Translations under genes and position numbers: made by a program
Part shown: positions 22,662 through 33,454 of the stretch, piece after piece
How positions within the stretch are numbered: position 1 is the stretch's first letter
How the letters are laid out: each line of letters begins with the position of its first letter
Origin: Tetraselmis striata
Taxonomy: Eukaryota > Chlorophyta > Chlorodendrophyceae > Chlorodendrales > Chlorodendraceae
Direction: 5' to 3'
NCBI GenBank assembly: GCA_006384855.1
Contig: VCJN01000679.1
Coordinates: 100,483 to 164,482, forward strand
DNA length: 64,000 nucleotides
The notes under the pieces: model-generated
Database searches by the model: none
What the model was told of the DNA's origin: nothing
What the model saw: only the letters and a program-made list of their open reading frames with translations

Positions 22662-24671
22662 TACACCCCTCCACATAAGTATTGGGTCTATAGATTGAAT
22701 CGACCTGCCCATAAATGGTTACATATGAGGCCGTGCGAGCGTGCATACGTGTTGCAAAGGTTAATACACCTTGGGTCACAGTCATGCTGTGAAAGCGCGT
22801 TATGCCCGATAGTGCCGCCGGCGCTGTAGCCGCGGTACCATCAGCAATTTCATTTATACCAAAACAGTTCGTGTTGCGATAGCGCTGCAAAACCAGAAAT
22901 TGCGCCATCCATGCGCATAATTATGTAGCCATGGGCCACACTGATTGGCGCCAAATTTATACCACGTCCCCCTTGGTATGATGCAAAATATCGGCAATGC
23001 ATGTGGGGCATTGAAACTATGTCATTAAAGGTATTAGCAAGCCCTATCTATCGATTCCGTTGGTTTTGGAGCAAAGTCATGGAAAATAATCATGACGTAA
23101 TCGTAGCATATGCTCAAGCACGAGTCAAAATGTTCTCGCGGCCTCCTTGCGGTAGGGCGAAGCCTTCCAATAGTAAAGCATGGCTACGTTCCCATGGCGC
23201 TTTATCGTGGGCCGAGTGGCCCGAGATTGGCGTGGCATTCGTTGCCTTGATAATGGTGGAAATACGGCTGTCGAGAAAAGGGGGGTAGTAAAGCGTGGTG
23301 CCGATACCCATGCATCGCTAAAGGGAGTCATGAACTAAGTATGAGTGGCTCACGTGCAAGTACATCCAACACTCCCTCATCACCGGGTATGATTGGGCAT
23401 TATTGAAACACATGCGCAGCACAGTAAATTTCCACACGCATGATGTGGCCAATTGTTTCAATGCGCGCCATGTTCCCACCTACTTCTACGTTTATTAGGG
23501 GCGAAAACGTGCCTTGTGTGGCAATTATACAAGTACGATATACTACGAGTTAGTACTAGTACAATGGGTACCTGCGACTACGGGACGGTATATGCACTGT
23601 ATAATGCTGCCATGTGGTAAGCGTTGTGATTAAGCAATATCTTTGTATTGTCAAAACACTGCAGCCTCTCGCCCTTACACCACCACTGCACACCACCTTT
23701 GTTTGTCTTTGAGTCTCGACTGCTGGGACTGTCGCAATGGTTTCGGAGCCGACTGATTCCGCCTCAATTGTTATACAATAAGGCGCCATCATCCTAATGC
23801 AAGGGTCACCGGATCGACCCCCGCTGATGTCGAGAATTGAATTCTCGCAGGGGGGGAGGAATGTAGTGTGGCAATTATATGAGTGAGATCAACCATACCC
23901 GAGTTAGTACCTGTGAGTACTATCTACTACAATGTGTACCTGTGACTACGGGTATATGTACTGTATAATGCTGCCATGTGGTAAGCGTTGTGATTAACCA
24001 ATATCCTTGTATCGTCAAAACCCTGCAGCCTCTCGCCCTTGCATCACTAGTGCACACCACCTTTGTTTGTCTTTGGATGAGTCTCGACTGCTGAGACTGT
24101 CGCACCTTGTCGTTCCCGGACGCCGGCGAGATTGTGACATCCGATGCTTGATACTTTTAATTGCGAGACAATCGATAAGCAAAATTGACGATGAGCAAAA
24201 TCTGAGCCGCTATGAATTTTCGGTTGAATGTGAACAGTTTTTGCTCAGCGTGGCCACAACTCTGCAATCGCGAGACTATCAATACAAAACGTGCAGAGGC
24301 CCACGTCCACGTGCCTCCACAGCCCCACCAAAAACCGTCCCAGCCCCTTCGCTAACATGTTTTCTCACTCACTCATGGCCATCCGGCCACCCAATGGTCT
24401 ATGTATGTGCAGCGGCACGTCATGCGCACCAATCCATGTGTTGAAGGTGCTGTCAGTGCCTGAAACGCTCAATATGTCGCCTGGACGGCTTAATATATGG
24501 CACAGATATATTACGGTATTATGGCTTGACTAAACCCCCATGTGATGACGACTTCACATAAACCTGCAACATTCCAGAATTTCAGTTCATAAACCCTAGA
24601 GTAAGCTGCCCTACTTTTCGCAAACTTACTTCGGCGAAAAGGGGGGGCAAGTACTTATGTGGAAGGGTGTA
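22662..24671. mobile_element. TIR DNA transposon, copy C, carrying a nested TRIM
   Basis: Left end TACACCCCTCCACATAAGT and right end, reversed, TACACCCTTCCACATAAGT: almost perfect 19-base inverted repeats. Without the nested 588-base TRIM and its duplicated target the length is about 1.4 kb, like copies A and B, from which it has diverged. A segment at about 24340-24400 is still clearly shared with 21735-21780. Confidence 0.68.
23517..24104. mobile_element. TRIM (terminal-repeat retrotransposon in miniature)
   Basis: Two similar LTRs, 23517-23736 and 23867-24104, each start TGTGGCAATTATA and end in ...CTGTCGCA. One base after LTR1 a primer-binding site TGGTTTCGGAGC (23738-23749) resembles the TGGTATCAGAGC used with initiator tRNA-Met by plant retrotransposons. 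A purine-rich tract (GGGGGGGAGGAA, about 23851-23861) precedes LTR2. The 130-base internal region has no coding capacity. A 5-base target duplication CCTTG flanks it (23512-23516 and 24105-24109). It must be mobilised by another element's proteins. Confidence 0.85.
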
Positions 24672-25014
24672 GCTAGAAGCAAAATCATGGACAAAATATG
24701 TTAATATCATCGTTGCATGCGCAAGCGGGAGAGGGTTCTCGCGGCCTCCTAGCCGTGGGGCGAATCTATCATAATTTACGAATTTGCATCCTAACAAAAG
24801 ACAGGTTTGTTTCGCCATCGAAAGGGCTGCAACTGTATATAAAAGCAGATATAGAAGCTCAGCCTGCCATCTTCCAGTTTCGCTGCGTTACCCAGCGATT
24901 AACTGTCTCGCAACCGCCTGTTGCGGGCAAGATCACCCCGGATTGTTCAAGACCACACCCGGCCCACTACCAACCGTGTGTGTGAAATTCTCATCCGTAC
25001 GTCCGTGCGTCATC

Positions 25015-25850
25015 ATGTTAGATGGAGAAGAACCCGTCGTGGAGCGGACGCTCGAATTTCTACAGGCAAACATGAAGGCCAAATCTACATTGTTGCGCGA
25101 GCTTGCAACAACATTAGCTCAATTGACGGCTCGTGACCGTGTTGTTGAGGGGGACGGAGTACATGGCTGAGGCTCCGGGCAGCGCGTCACAGGACAGCCG
25201 ACAGGCAGCGGGGGAGCCACAGAGCGCCGCCCCGACCTACTTTTAGAGCTAGCCCATAGCGGCCGTGTCGCTTGGTGCAAAATCCGTGAGTGACGAGGAC
25301 GACTACCTCGCGGTGCCAGAGCTACTGCAGCGAGCAGAGTTTGATTAGAGGCCGTTTGACCGGTCATCCGAGTGCCTGGGCTCTTTCCCTTGAGCACCGA
25401 CCCGACAAACGAGTACCTCAAGCAGGCTGACCGGCGCCGGCCCATGAGGGGTATCTTTGGATCTCGTGTTTCGGAGTCAGCCCATACGGCCGCACTCTTC
25501 GTGGCTCTCGACGAGCTGCTACCATACGTCCATGCTGCCAATCAAGACTTCACTCCCTACCTCGTGCGCGCTCGGAATCACGCCATGGCCATCGACAAGG
25601 CGTTTCGCTTTCGTTTAGCCTTCCTGCGGAGGCTTAACGAGGTCAAACGTGTGCACAGTCAGTGACCAAGCAAGGTGTTCTAGACGTATTGCGAGTATTG
25701 CGAGCCCAGCATTTTCAGCTTGCTGCCGAGCATATGGGCTCTGCGATTTTTGGGGACCTGATGAAGGACTACGAGCGTCGCGTCTTCGAGGCGAAGGTTG
25801 CCAGCAGCGCAAAAGCTACCGCTAGTGCCCGGGTGGCGTCTTCGGCTGCA
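25015..25850 (+). pseudogene. ORF1-like fragments of the recombinase element
   Basis: Pieces in two frames form what looks like one former protein: MLDGEEPVVERTLEFLQ at 25015, then SDEDDYLAVPELLQRAEFD before a stop, TNEYLKQADRRRPMRG to ARNHAMAIDKAFRFRLAF (about 25400-25660), and after a frameshift VLDVLRVLRAQHFQLAAEH (about 25677-25850). Helical and charged, without recognised motif. Its position upstream of the recombinase suggests the element's first ORF; function not assigned. Confidence 0.45.
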
Positions 25851-26013
25851 TGATGCGGGCGCGGAAGTACTAGGCGTGGCGGCGGTCGCGAGCGTGGCCG
25901 CGAAGGTGAGCACGAGTGACGGGGTGGGGCGCCTTTCGTCGGGGCTGCTGGCGCTTTGCGCGGCCACCTTTCGGTGATCGCCGCACGGCGAACCCTATAA
26001 GCTCAACGGTGGG

Positions 26014-26442
26014 ATGAGCGCCTTGTGTCCGGACCGGACCCCCACCTTACAGACTTCATTTATAATTTCCCCGGTGCGGTGCTTCTTACAGCTACAACCG
26101 AGTGCGGCTCAACCGTCCGCACATCCGCGCATGGCGGCTCAACAATTCGCCCGCCGTACCATCTCATCGTTGCGTTTGTCGGTTGTTACACTACTTGTTA
26201 CAACTGGTTCGCACCGGCCGAGCTTCGCGAGCGTACGTTACGCGCATGACATGCGCTACGAGCGCGAAGGGCGCGCGGGGCGGCCCTCCTACCCGAGCCC
26301 GGCCCCGCAAACCCGTATGGATGTTGCTGTAAACCCGTCCAGCAACTACCGACCAACCGCGGGGAACCTAACCGCTGCCGCCGAATATTTTGCTAAAATG
26401 AACCGACCTCCTGTTACTCCGTCGGCCAAGCGCCGTACTTAA
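26014..26442 (+). CDS. Uncharacterised ORF within the recombinase element
   Basis: A 142-residue open frame rich in Arg, Ala, Ser and Pro, with ATGs at 26014 and 26131. It has no recognised domain. It lies between the ORF1-like fragments and the recombinase pseudogene, so it is probably part of the same element rather than a host gene. Confidence 0.25.
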   Translation: MSALCPDRTPTLQTSFIISPVRCFLQLQPSAAQPSAHPRMAAQQFARRTISSLRLSVVTLLVTTGSHRPSFASVRYAHDMRYEREGRAGRPSYPSPAPQTRMDVAVNPSSNYRPTAGNLTAAAEYFAKMNRPPVTPSAKRRT

Positions 26443-26490
26443 GTAATTGACGAGCCCGAAGCTGTCGCCCCTCACTCCAGTCTCGCTTGC

Positions 26491-27560
26491 ATGAGGCGTT
26501 CGTCGGCTCAGACTTGTTGGGACAGTGCACCCTCGATTCAAGCTCCAGCTCCGTCCCTAACCGCTCAAACGCTCAAGAGCTACGCCGGCATACTGTCTCA
26601 TTTCGCGGAGTTCTGCCACGACTCCGAGAACATCAACCGGCTGGAGGCAACCACTGCTATTTTCATTCGGTTCACCGCTCGGATTGGTGAGCGGGGGCAC
26701 ATTGGGGCAAAGTATGTCGTTACAACCCCACCTGTCATCAATCAACACGTTCTTTCAGCTACACAACCTCGACCCGATCGCCAAGGACAGTTTGCACCTT
26801 ACCGCCACTCGTCGTGGCCTGATGCTAAGGCAACGCCGCCTGGAGGCTGCCCTTTGGCGAGTCCCTTCGCATGTTAATGTCGCATACATCTTTCGAGCGT
26901 GCAGAATTGATTGTGTATGCTCCCTTCCCCGAGTACCGGTACGATTTCCGAGCCCTCACGGCCTCGGTTGTCAACTTCATGTTCTTTGTCAGGGGACTTC
27001 AGTGGCGTGTCCTGCCAAGTGCGGGACGTGCATGTCGACGACCACAGCATTACCCTGCAGGTGTACCGCGAGACAGGCCGCGCCGGTCTGCGAGGCCCCT
27101 GCGCGTACTGCTACTTCCATTGTCGGAGCACACCCGCATTACGCGTCTCCCGCACCACTTCATCGATCACAAGTTGCAGTCTGCCCCCTGGACCCTGTTG
27201 CCTTGGCCGAACAAACTTCTGGGCGGTCACCCCGAGCGAGCAGTCCAAGTCTTGGTCTCTTGGACTGCCGCCACAATATCGGACTGGCTCTCTACGCCGT
27301 TCGTCTTGTCGGTGCTGCCCCCCCCCCCCCCCCCGCCGGCACTTCATGGAGCTCACACAACCCTCGCAAGGGAGCAGAATCTGACCCTGACTCCATCGGA
27401 GCCCCACTGTCCCACATTCGCTACCAAGGCGGCCGGGCCACAAACTTCGACATCCTTCTAGACTACATCGACCCCAACGTCCTTGCTTCGCCTGGCGCGT
27501 GGTTCTTCTTCGGTCAAACCGCGCCCCTCCGCCACTTCCAAGTCCAACAAGACTCCGCAG
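26491..27560 (+). pseudogene. Tyrosine recombinase (YR) pseudogene
   Basis: The coding signal jumps frames several times: N-terminal SAM-like part LTAQTLKSYAGILSHFAEFC; frameshift near 26710 to LSSINTFFQLHNLDPI; near 26865 to DFRALTASVVNFMFFVRG; near 26990 to VDDHSITLQVYRETGRAGL; then LPHHFIDHKLQSAP; and finally HIRYQGGRATNFDIL and LDYIDPNVLASPGAWFFFG. This succession is typical of tyrosine recombinases of DIRS/Crypton-type elements, the last block carrying the His-x-Arg region and the terminal YID. At least four frameshifts and a C run at 27318-27333 show it is inactive. Confidence 0.62.
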
Positions 27561-27959
27561 CGGTGGCCTTCCCGGTGCCCCTTCATGACTTGGCGCTACT
27601 CTTTCTCCGTAAACCTACCGCTCTCTCCGTTCGCTCATCAATGGCAAAACAGGCTCAACTTTGAAATGTTCATAACTCGATTATGGGGTTTCCTCCTTTC
27701 CCTAACCGCGCGCTTTTCCGGCTACCGTGCTGCTCAGTGCTACGGGTTACTAGGCACCTGTCGTTGCGCCCTTTTTGGGTGCAGCATGAGCATCCATATA
27801 ACATATGAGCCTGCCATCTTCCAGTTTCGCTGCGCTCCCCCTGACTCCGTTTTCCCTACACGCTTATTTCACTTAACCTTCCTGCCAATTTCGGCTCTTG
27901 TTCATGCAAAGCCTACGCGGCATGTTGGCAAAATCAGACTCAACTTTGAAATTTCAGAC

Positions 27960-29838
27960 ACCGGGAATAATATCTCGTTTGGCGAAGAATTTTTGATCTG
28001 GTTACAAATGAAAATCAGGAATCTGCTGGCAAACAAGCCCACAAGTGGGGGCGGGGGGGGGGGGGGGGGTTGTGGTGCGCTCGATGAAGCGTGCCACCGC
28101 AAAGGAGAGTGGACCGGTCGGCAGCCGTGGTGGCAGGTGGTGGTCCTGACCGGCCCCCGTAAACATCCGCGCCCATGCGCGCAACGGGCGCCGCGCCAAG
28201 GCAGTGAGAGAAACCACATAAACTAGTCAAGAAAATTTCACAAGGAATGTCTGGTGTGCCGGCTAGAGAAGCGCAGCAAGCCACGGGAGGGGTGGCGGGA
28301 AACTGAAATTGAAACTGATATTGATATTGTCCACGGGAGTCACATGCGAGAATGTCCTGGAAGGCGAATCATGGTAGGCGACAACACGCGTCCGCGGGGA
28401 GTACCAACTTGAAGGCGGTCGCCAGTACGACCATGAATGGAGAGGTCGTGGCGCGTCTTCCAGGAGCGCATGTCGGAGCACCTTTCCGAGGGGAGCGGGT
28501 GCCAAGCTGTATGGAGCTCCAATTGTATGGAACAATGACGATGGATGGGGCACCACTTGACTCATGTTTGGAGACAAGATTGCCGATTAGATTCCCCCCG
28601 GGGGGGGGGGGGGGGGGGGATACACCCGTTACCTTTGCAACGCCATGAAGCGTCGGAGAGGTGCAGGGGGTCGACGGCCTCGCACCGCAGGTCACGCCAG
28701 CGGGGTTGCCGCGGGGCAGGATGACGTTTTCGGTCGTTGCAAATCGGTCGATGAGTGTTAGCTCCATGATCGTAAAGTCTTCCATTGCATTTACCCTATG
28801 TTGTTATTTTAAAATCTAAGCCCCACCGACATGTTTAGAATAACATTATTTCAAACATGCAATCGAGTCTGGTTTATTTGCCAGTTACACACATGTCGTT
28901 TAAGACTGCGAGCGTGGGCAGTGAGGCAAGGGTGCTGACCAAACAAAGGCGGAAGATATCTTGGGTTGTAGAGGGGCCTCGCGCCGAGAGGATGTGCAAG
29001 AACCTCGATCGAGGCGCATGCATAGAGCAGACGCGGATGGGTGGAAGATGGTGCTAGTAACTTCACCCGGTGAAACCACTACCAACATACTGTACGGGTC
29101 GGACTGTCTAGGACATGTATATTGTTGGGAAACCCCATAAACATGCTTAGATAAGTACCGCGGCGAGGGAGGGGGGTGTTGCACTTCAACGTTACGACTA
29201 TGACCGTGGCAGCAACATGTGGATTGGTGTGGCATTCGCCGGTCGTAATTGCGCGAGTATGTGGGTGTGTGCCCTTACGCGCTCGGCCGATGTCGCGGGT
29301 GAGGGTGAGCCGGCACCTGGAAATTTTACGCGGGTGAGTTGGCTACTGGTGGTGGCGGACTGCCCGACTTCGAGTAGGAGTCGAGGCGGTAGCGTGATGG
29401 ACTTTCCCCTGCCTAATTTCAGCCGCGTTTATTATGTATGGAGTCCGCCTAGATTTCCTGGTCTGCCCCATCGTCTGCGTCATCCGCGAGCGCCCTGTGA
29501 GGGAATGGAAGACACCGTATATTTCCTCGTGTGTTCCGCGGGTCAGCGTGTAATACTTAGAGGCCCGCTTGGTGCGTCATTTCTCGGCGGCGACGAAATA
29601 AAATATAAGTGCGCAGCATCGTTCGCTGGCGCGGCCGCGGCATGCGGCATGCCGTACTGTCGGGCACGTAGATCCTAGGATCCTTACTGTCGCCTGGCCA
29701 GCCTCTCTGCACCAGCGGACGGGAGACACCAAGCAGCACAGTGTTCCGGGCTCAAGCCGTGCCGTACTGGCGTAAGCGGGCTCCGAACCTCGGGCAGGGG
29801 GCACGGGGCCAGCGAGGCTGTGAGCGGCAAGGGGTGAC
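27960..29838. other. Gene-poor region after the transposon cluster
   Basis: No gene supported. It holds a G tract at about 28050-28069 and another at about 28600-28619. Open frames such as 28369-28785 (-) and 29217-29678 (+) show no recognisable domain or splice partners. Confidence 0.5.
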
Positions 29839-30710
29839 ATGGCGACCACCCGCCACGTCCTCGTGGTTCTCCTACTCTCGGCTCTGAACTTGCAGTGCTG
29901 TTCCGCAGCTTTCGGTGAGTGCGTGAGGCCCGTGACGTTGGCGTCGTCTTGCTTGATAGCGACTGCGTTCGCGCCGTGTCGATGGAGCTGGCTTACACGG
30001 CAGTTTGGCTACGGGTTTGCGACCATAGTGGGACAACAGGCGAACGCAACCCTTGAGTTGTACAAGATTCCTCGTCACTACCCGGACGTTTTACACTCGA
30101 TTTCCTGCGTAACTAGGCGATGAATGGTGAGTGCTTAAAAGGCTCTGGCCATGCTGTTGCGCTCGCAGATTTTCGGCCATTGGGGCGGAAGCTCCTGGCC
30201 CAGCGCGATGGCATCCACCTGAACGACGAGGATGTTGCCGCCGTCCAGCACAAGGCAGACAAGGATGCGCTGGCTCAAAAGGCTGCGGCCATCGAGAAGT
30301 ACAAGAACCACCCACACAAGTACGCAGAAACATTGCGGGTTTGTTGTGTGCAGGATCCGCTGTGGCGGTTCTGATGTGATGCGCTGTGTCGGCTATGGCT
30401 GTGCAGGTCTGGCTGGTCCAAGTTCATGACCTCCCCCAGCGCTACCAAGCAAGAGTGGAACAAGAAGCGCGCGGACGCGGCGGGCGCAAACCAGCGCAAG
30501 GCACGAGGCTATGGCGCGTTCACCAGCAAGTCAATGGAGGCGCAGCGCCGGTGGCACGCGCTTAACCAGCGTGCACTGAGCAAGGGCCACATCGGCTCGG
30601 TCCCCAAGGAGGTGTACCAGCCGTACAGGGGCCGGGAGTACAAAAAGAACGAGGGCACGGGGATCACCATCAGGAAGACCGACCGCAATGGACGGATCCG
30701 GGTCCGCTAG
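29839..30710 (+). CDS. Secreted or ER-lumen basic protein, function unknown
   Basis: Three exons: 29839-29914, 30169-about 30338, about 30407/30423-30710, some 180 residues. Exon 1 encodes a clean signal peptide (MATTRHVLVVLLLSALNLQCCSAAF). Exon 2 joins in phase to DFRPLGRKLLAQRDGIHLNDED and a charged helix ending HPHKYAETL. Exon 3 contains SGWSKFMTSPSATKQEWNKK, many Lys/Arg, and ends DRNGRIRVR. The last junction is unresolved: a GT donor at 30339 fits only the weak acceptor at 30422, whereas the good acceptor at 30406 would need a GC donor at 30335. I do not recognise the family. Confidence 0.48.
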
Positions 30711-30743
30711 GCAAACCGCTGCACCCCATCTGCCCACGGTCCC

Positions 30744-30748
30744 TGTAA
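30744..30748 (+). terminator. TGTAA polyadenylation signal
   Basis: 34 bases after the stop codon of the secreted-protein gene; supports 30708-30710 as the true end. Confidence 0.5.
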
Positions 30749-30964
30749 CCACCTGCATATATGTTCCTCAGATACAGCGCGGGTGCAAAGACGACGTTAC
30801 TGGTGTCTGCTGCCGCCACATGTGCTGCTGCTGTCTGGGCATGCATCCCGATTTTGCATGCAGGTGTGATGTTGCCCCCTTAATACCCGGACATGGGGAC
30901 AACATTACGCGGCTACACATAGTGGCGTTTAAAGTTAAAAAGCGGGATCGGGTGTTTATAAAAT

Positions 30965-30969
30965 TTACA
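30965..30969 (-). terminator. TGTAA polyadenylation signal of the NIPA gene
   Basis: TTACA on plus, 103 bases past the stop codon of the minus-strand transporter gene. Confidence 0.42.
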
Positions 30970-31071
30970 CCTGCCATTCCGCGAATAGTGCATCGCAGAG
31001 CCCACCTGGGTGATGACCGTCTGCGCGGGTCCCGCTAGCGCGCTACGTGTGTGTGCATATGCTGCTACGCC

Positions 31072-32204
31072 TCACACAGAGCTAGTGCGTGACCTTGTCC
31101 GGAGTTGCGGTCGGCCACGGTTGCTGCGACCACCGATCCCCTTGGTGCGGCTGCCCAGCCCGCCCGTCACTGTACCCGTTGCCGTTGGACTGGACCAGCA
31201 TTTCCTGCGCCGGCAGCACCCGCGGGAGCGGCTCTGTGAGGTGTGTGGCACGAGGCAGAACATATAGAGTGGCCAACGGAAACAAAGGTGGCGGAAGGCT
31301 GCAGTGAGCAGCTCCCGACGATGACTGCCATTCAGCCGAAGGCATGGAGTGGTTGGACTCAATGGGTTCGGGCTTCGCAGCGGGGGGACTCGTACCAGCT
31401 GCTGCAGGTTCTCATTGCTCCCCCGGCGGGACACCTGCCCCAGGGTCGACTTTGGCGTGATGGCGCCGGACCGCGTCAGCGCCGACAGGTTCTGGAACGT
31501 GAAGTCCATGTCCTTGGTGGTGTGCAGCAGAAAGGTGCCGCCAACGACCGTCACAAACCCGCAGAACTCCGTCGCGATCTGCGTCCAGCTCTGCACGTCC
31601 TGTAACAGTGGATGACAGGACATGTCCACCAGACGGCGGGGACTGCGGTCAGCCGGCAGGTGCAGGAGCCCAGCATGCAGGCGCAGCTGAGTCAGCAGAT
31701 TGGCGCAGCGCCGCCCACCTGGAACAGTATGAGCGAGGCCAGAATCGTCGCAATCGTGAACATCACGTAGTAGATGGGGCTGACGATGGCGGTGTTGAAG
31801 ATGTCCAGAGCCTTGTTCAGGTAGTTCATTTGCGTCACGACGCAGAGGATGACAACCTGCGCCGCCATGCAGACAGAGAGCACATCCGGCTTGCCGCTCA
31901 CACCAGCGTACCCTGCCGCGGTGGTGCACGTGGACCGGTGTCTCCGAGGGGCACATGCCTGAGCAGGTAATGCGCAGAGCGGAAAGGGAGGGCAGACCCA
32001 CCACGAGGCAGTAGTAGATCTCTGGGTAGACGAACTGGTTGTCTCCTTCGATGGTGAGCTTGATGGCAATGCCCAGTGCCTGCGGTCGCGGTTGCACGTC
32101 AGCGATTGCGCTGTGTTGGAACCCATGCTAGGAATGTTGCATGTGCACACAGCAGGCGGCGGCGTCCCTGCTGTCCGGTGATGGTAAGGGGTCGGGGAGG
32201 AAGT

Positions 32205-32235
<31 letters not shown>

Positions 32236-33454
32236 GGGGCATCCCACCTTGCAGCTCATGACTGACAGGGAGCCGACCAGGGAGCAGATGCCGATGTAGC
32301 AGAATATGTGGGTCGATCCATACTTGGGGGAGACGTAGAATATCAGGAAGAAGACGGTGCAGAGCGCCACGAGGAGGTACATCAGGAAGCCTGCAGGCGC
32401 GGGCCCGGGATGCATGCCGCGTGCGTTTCAGCGCAACATGCCAACACATCGAGTATCAGTCTAGAGCGTGCAGCATGTCAATGTCAGGCAGGTCAGGACT
32501 GCGCGGAGCAGGGTCCAGTGTCACCCCTCCAGATATTCATCGACCAGTGCCGGAAAGCCCGCAACATCTGCCGTGCCGGCCACGGCATTCGGTTGGAGGA
32601 CGTACCTGGCTGCAGGGCGAGATGCGATATCTCGCGCACGCTCTCAATCGGGCGCTCTGCCGGCGCATGCAGCACGATGGTGACCGAGCCGGTGATACAG
32701 AGGATGCACCCCAGCACGCCAAACATGTTGAGCTTTTCGCTGAGGATGAGGTGCGCGAGGATGGCGCTGCAGGGGCACAGGGAGGGGAGGGGTCAGCGCA
32801 CGCCATCAGGCTGCACATGGAGCTGTGTGAGGGCCCCGGCGACGCGCCATGCCAGGGCACAGTGCCTCACCTGATGATGATGCTGAGGGCGCCAAGCGGA
32901 GTGACCACAATCGCCGGGGCAAACGCATACGCCGCAAAGTTGGCAAACTCTCCGAGAATCATGGTCACCATGCCCGTCCACCACATTGGCTCCTTCAGAT
33001 ATGCGTACCCTCCCGAGCCTGGGGTGTAATGTGGAAGGAAACCAGGGGGGGAGGAGGAGGGGGGGGGGAGGCGGGGGGAGAGGGGGGGGGGGGGGGTCAA
33101 CCATTTTGCTACCTCATGCCCCCCCCCCCCCTCCCTCTCTCCCTCAGAGCTCCACCCGAACCCCCTTCACAGAAGCGCATGTGCTTACCCGGCAAACCGT
33201 GCCTGCAAGTGGAGTTCCAGCCCAGATGGCAAGAGACCGTAGGGATGGGGGAGGTGGAGGGGGGGGGTCGGGAATGGTGCGGGGGGAATGGGGGCGGGGG
33301 GCAGCGGGGGGGGGGGAGGGGGGGAGAGACCTGCCCGCACGCCGTTGGCGCTCGCTATCTTGAGGCCCTTCTTCTTAATGATGAAGCTGGCGCCGATGAA
33401 GAGGGAGGAGCTGACCGCCAGGGCGACGCCCTTGGTCTGGTCTGGGATGTCCAT
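31072..33454 (-). CDS. NIPA-family magnesium transporter
   Basis: Seven exons: 33454-33331, 33018-32871, 32766-32606, 32390-32248, 32079-32002, 31856-31719, 31599-31072; phases fit, 439 residues. Starts [24 protein letters not shown] and carries family blocks [97 protein letters not shown] and [16 protein letters not shown], then SPIYYVMFT. About nine transmembrane helices can be traced, ending with [13 protein letters not shown] and a basic Ser-rich cytoplasmic tail. The tail sequence is less certain: the last exon may be read straight to 31072 or contain one more intron (donor near 31407). NIPA proteins carry Mg2+ across plasma and endosomal membranes. Confidence 0.9.

Larger units (their letters stand above)
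24860..27959 (+). mobile_element. Decayed tyrosine-recombinase retroelement with split direct repeats
   Basis: A 27-base sequence starting AGCCTGCCATCTTCCAG occurs at 24860-24886 (A1) and again at about 27808-27834 (A2). A second repeat, GGCAAAAxCAGxCTCAAC and following bases, lies at 27643-27669 (B1) and 27927-27953 (B2). The order A1-ORFs-B1-A2-B2 matches the split direct repeats of PAT/Ngaro-type DIRS retrotransposons, known for example as Kangaroo in Volvox. Inside are the recombinase pseudogene and gag-like ORF fragments. No reverse transcriptase was recognised, so it may be internally deleted or a different recombinase element (Crypton). Confidence 0.55.

Noticed and set aside
31072..32097. 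Single 341-residue minus-strand ORF
   Set aside because: It is several NIPA exons and introns that happen to share a frame; splice sites and family blocks show the introns between.
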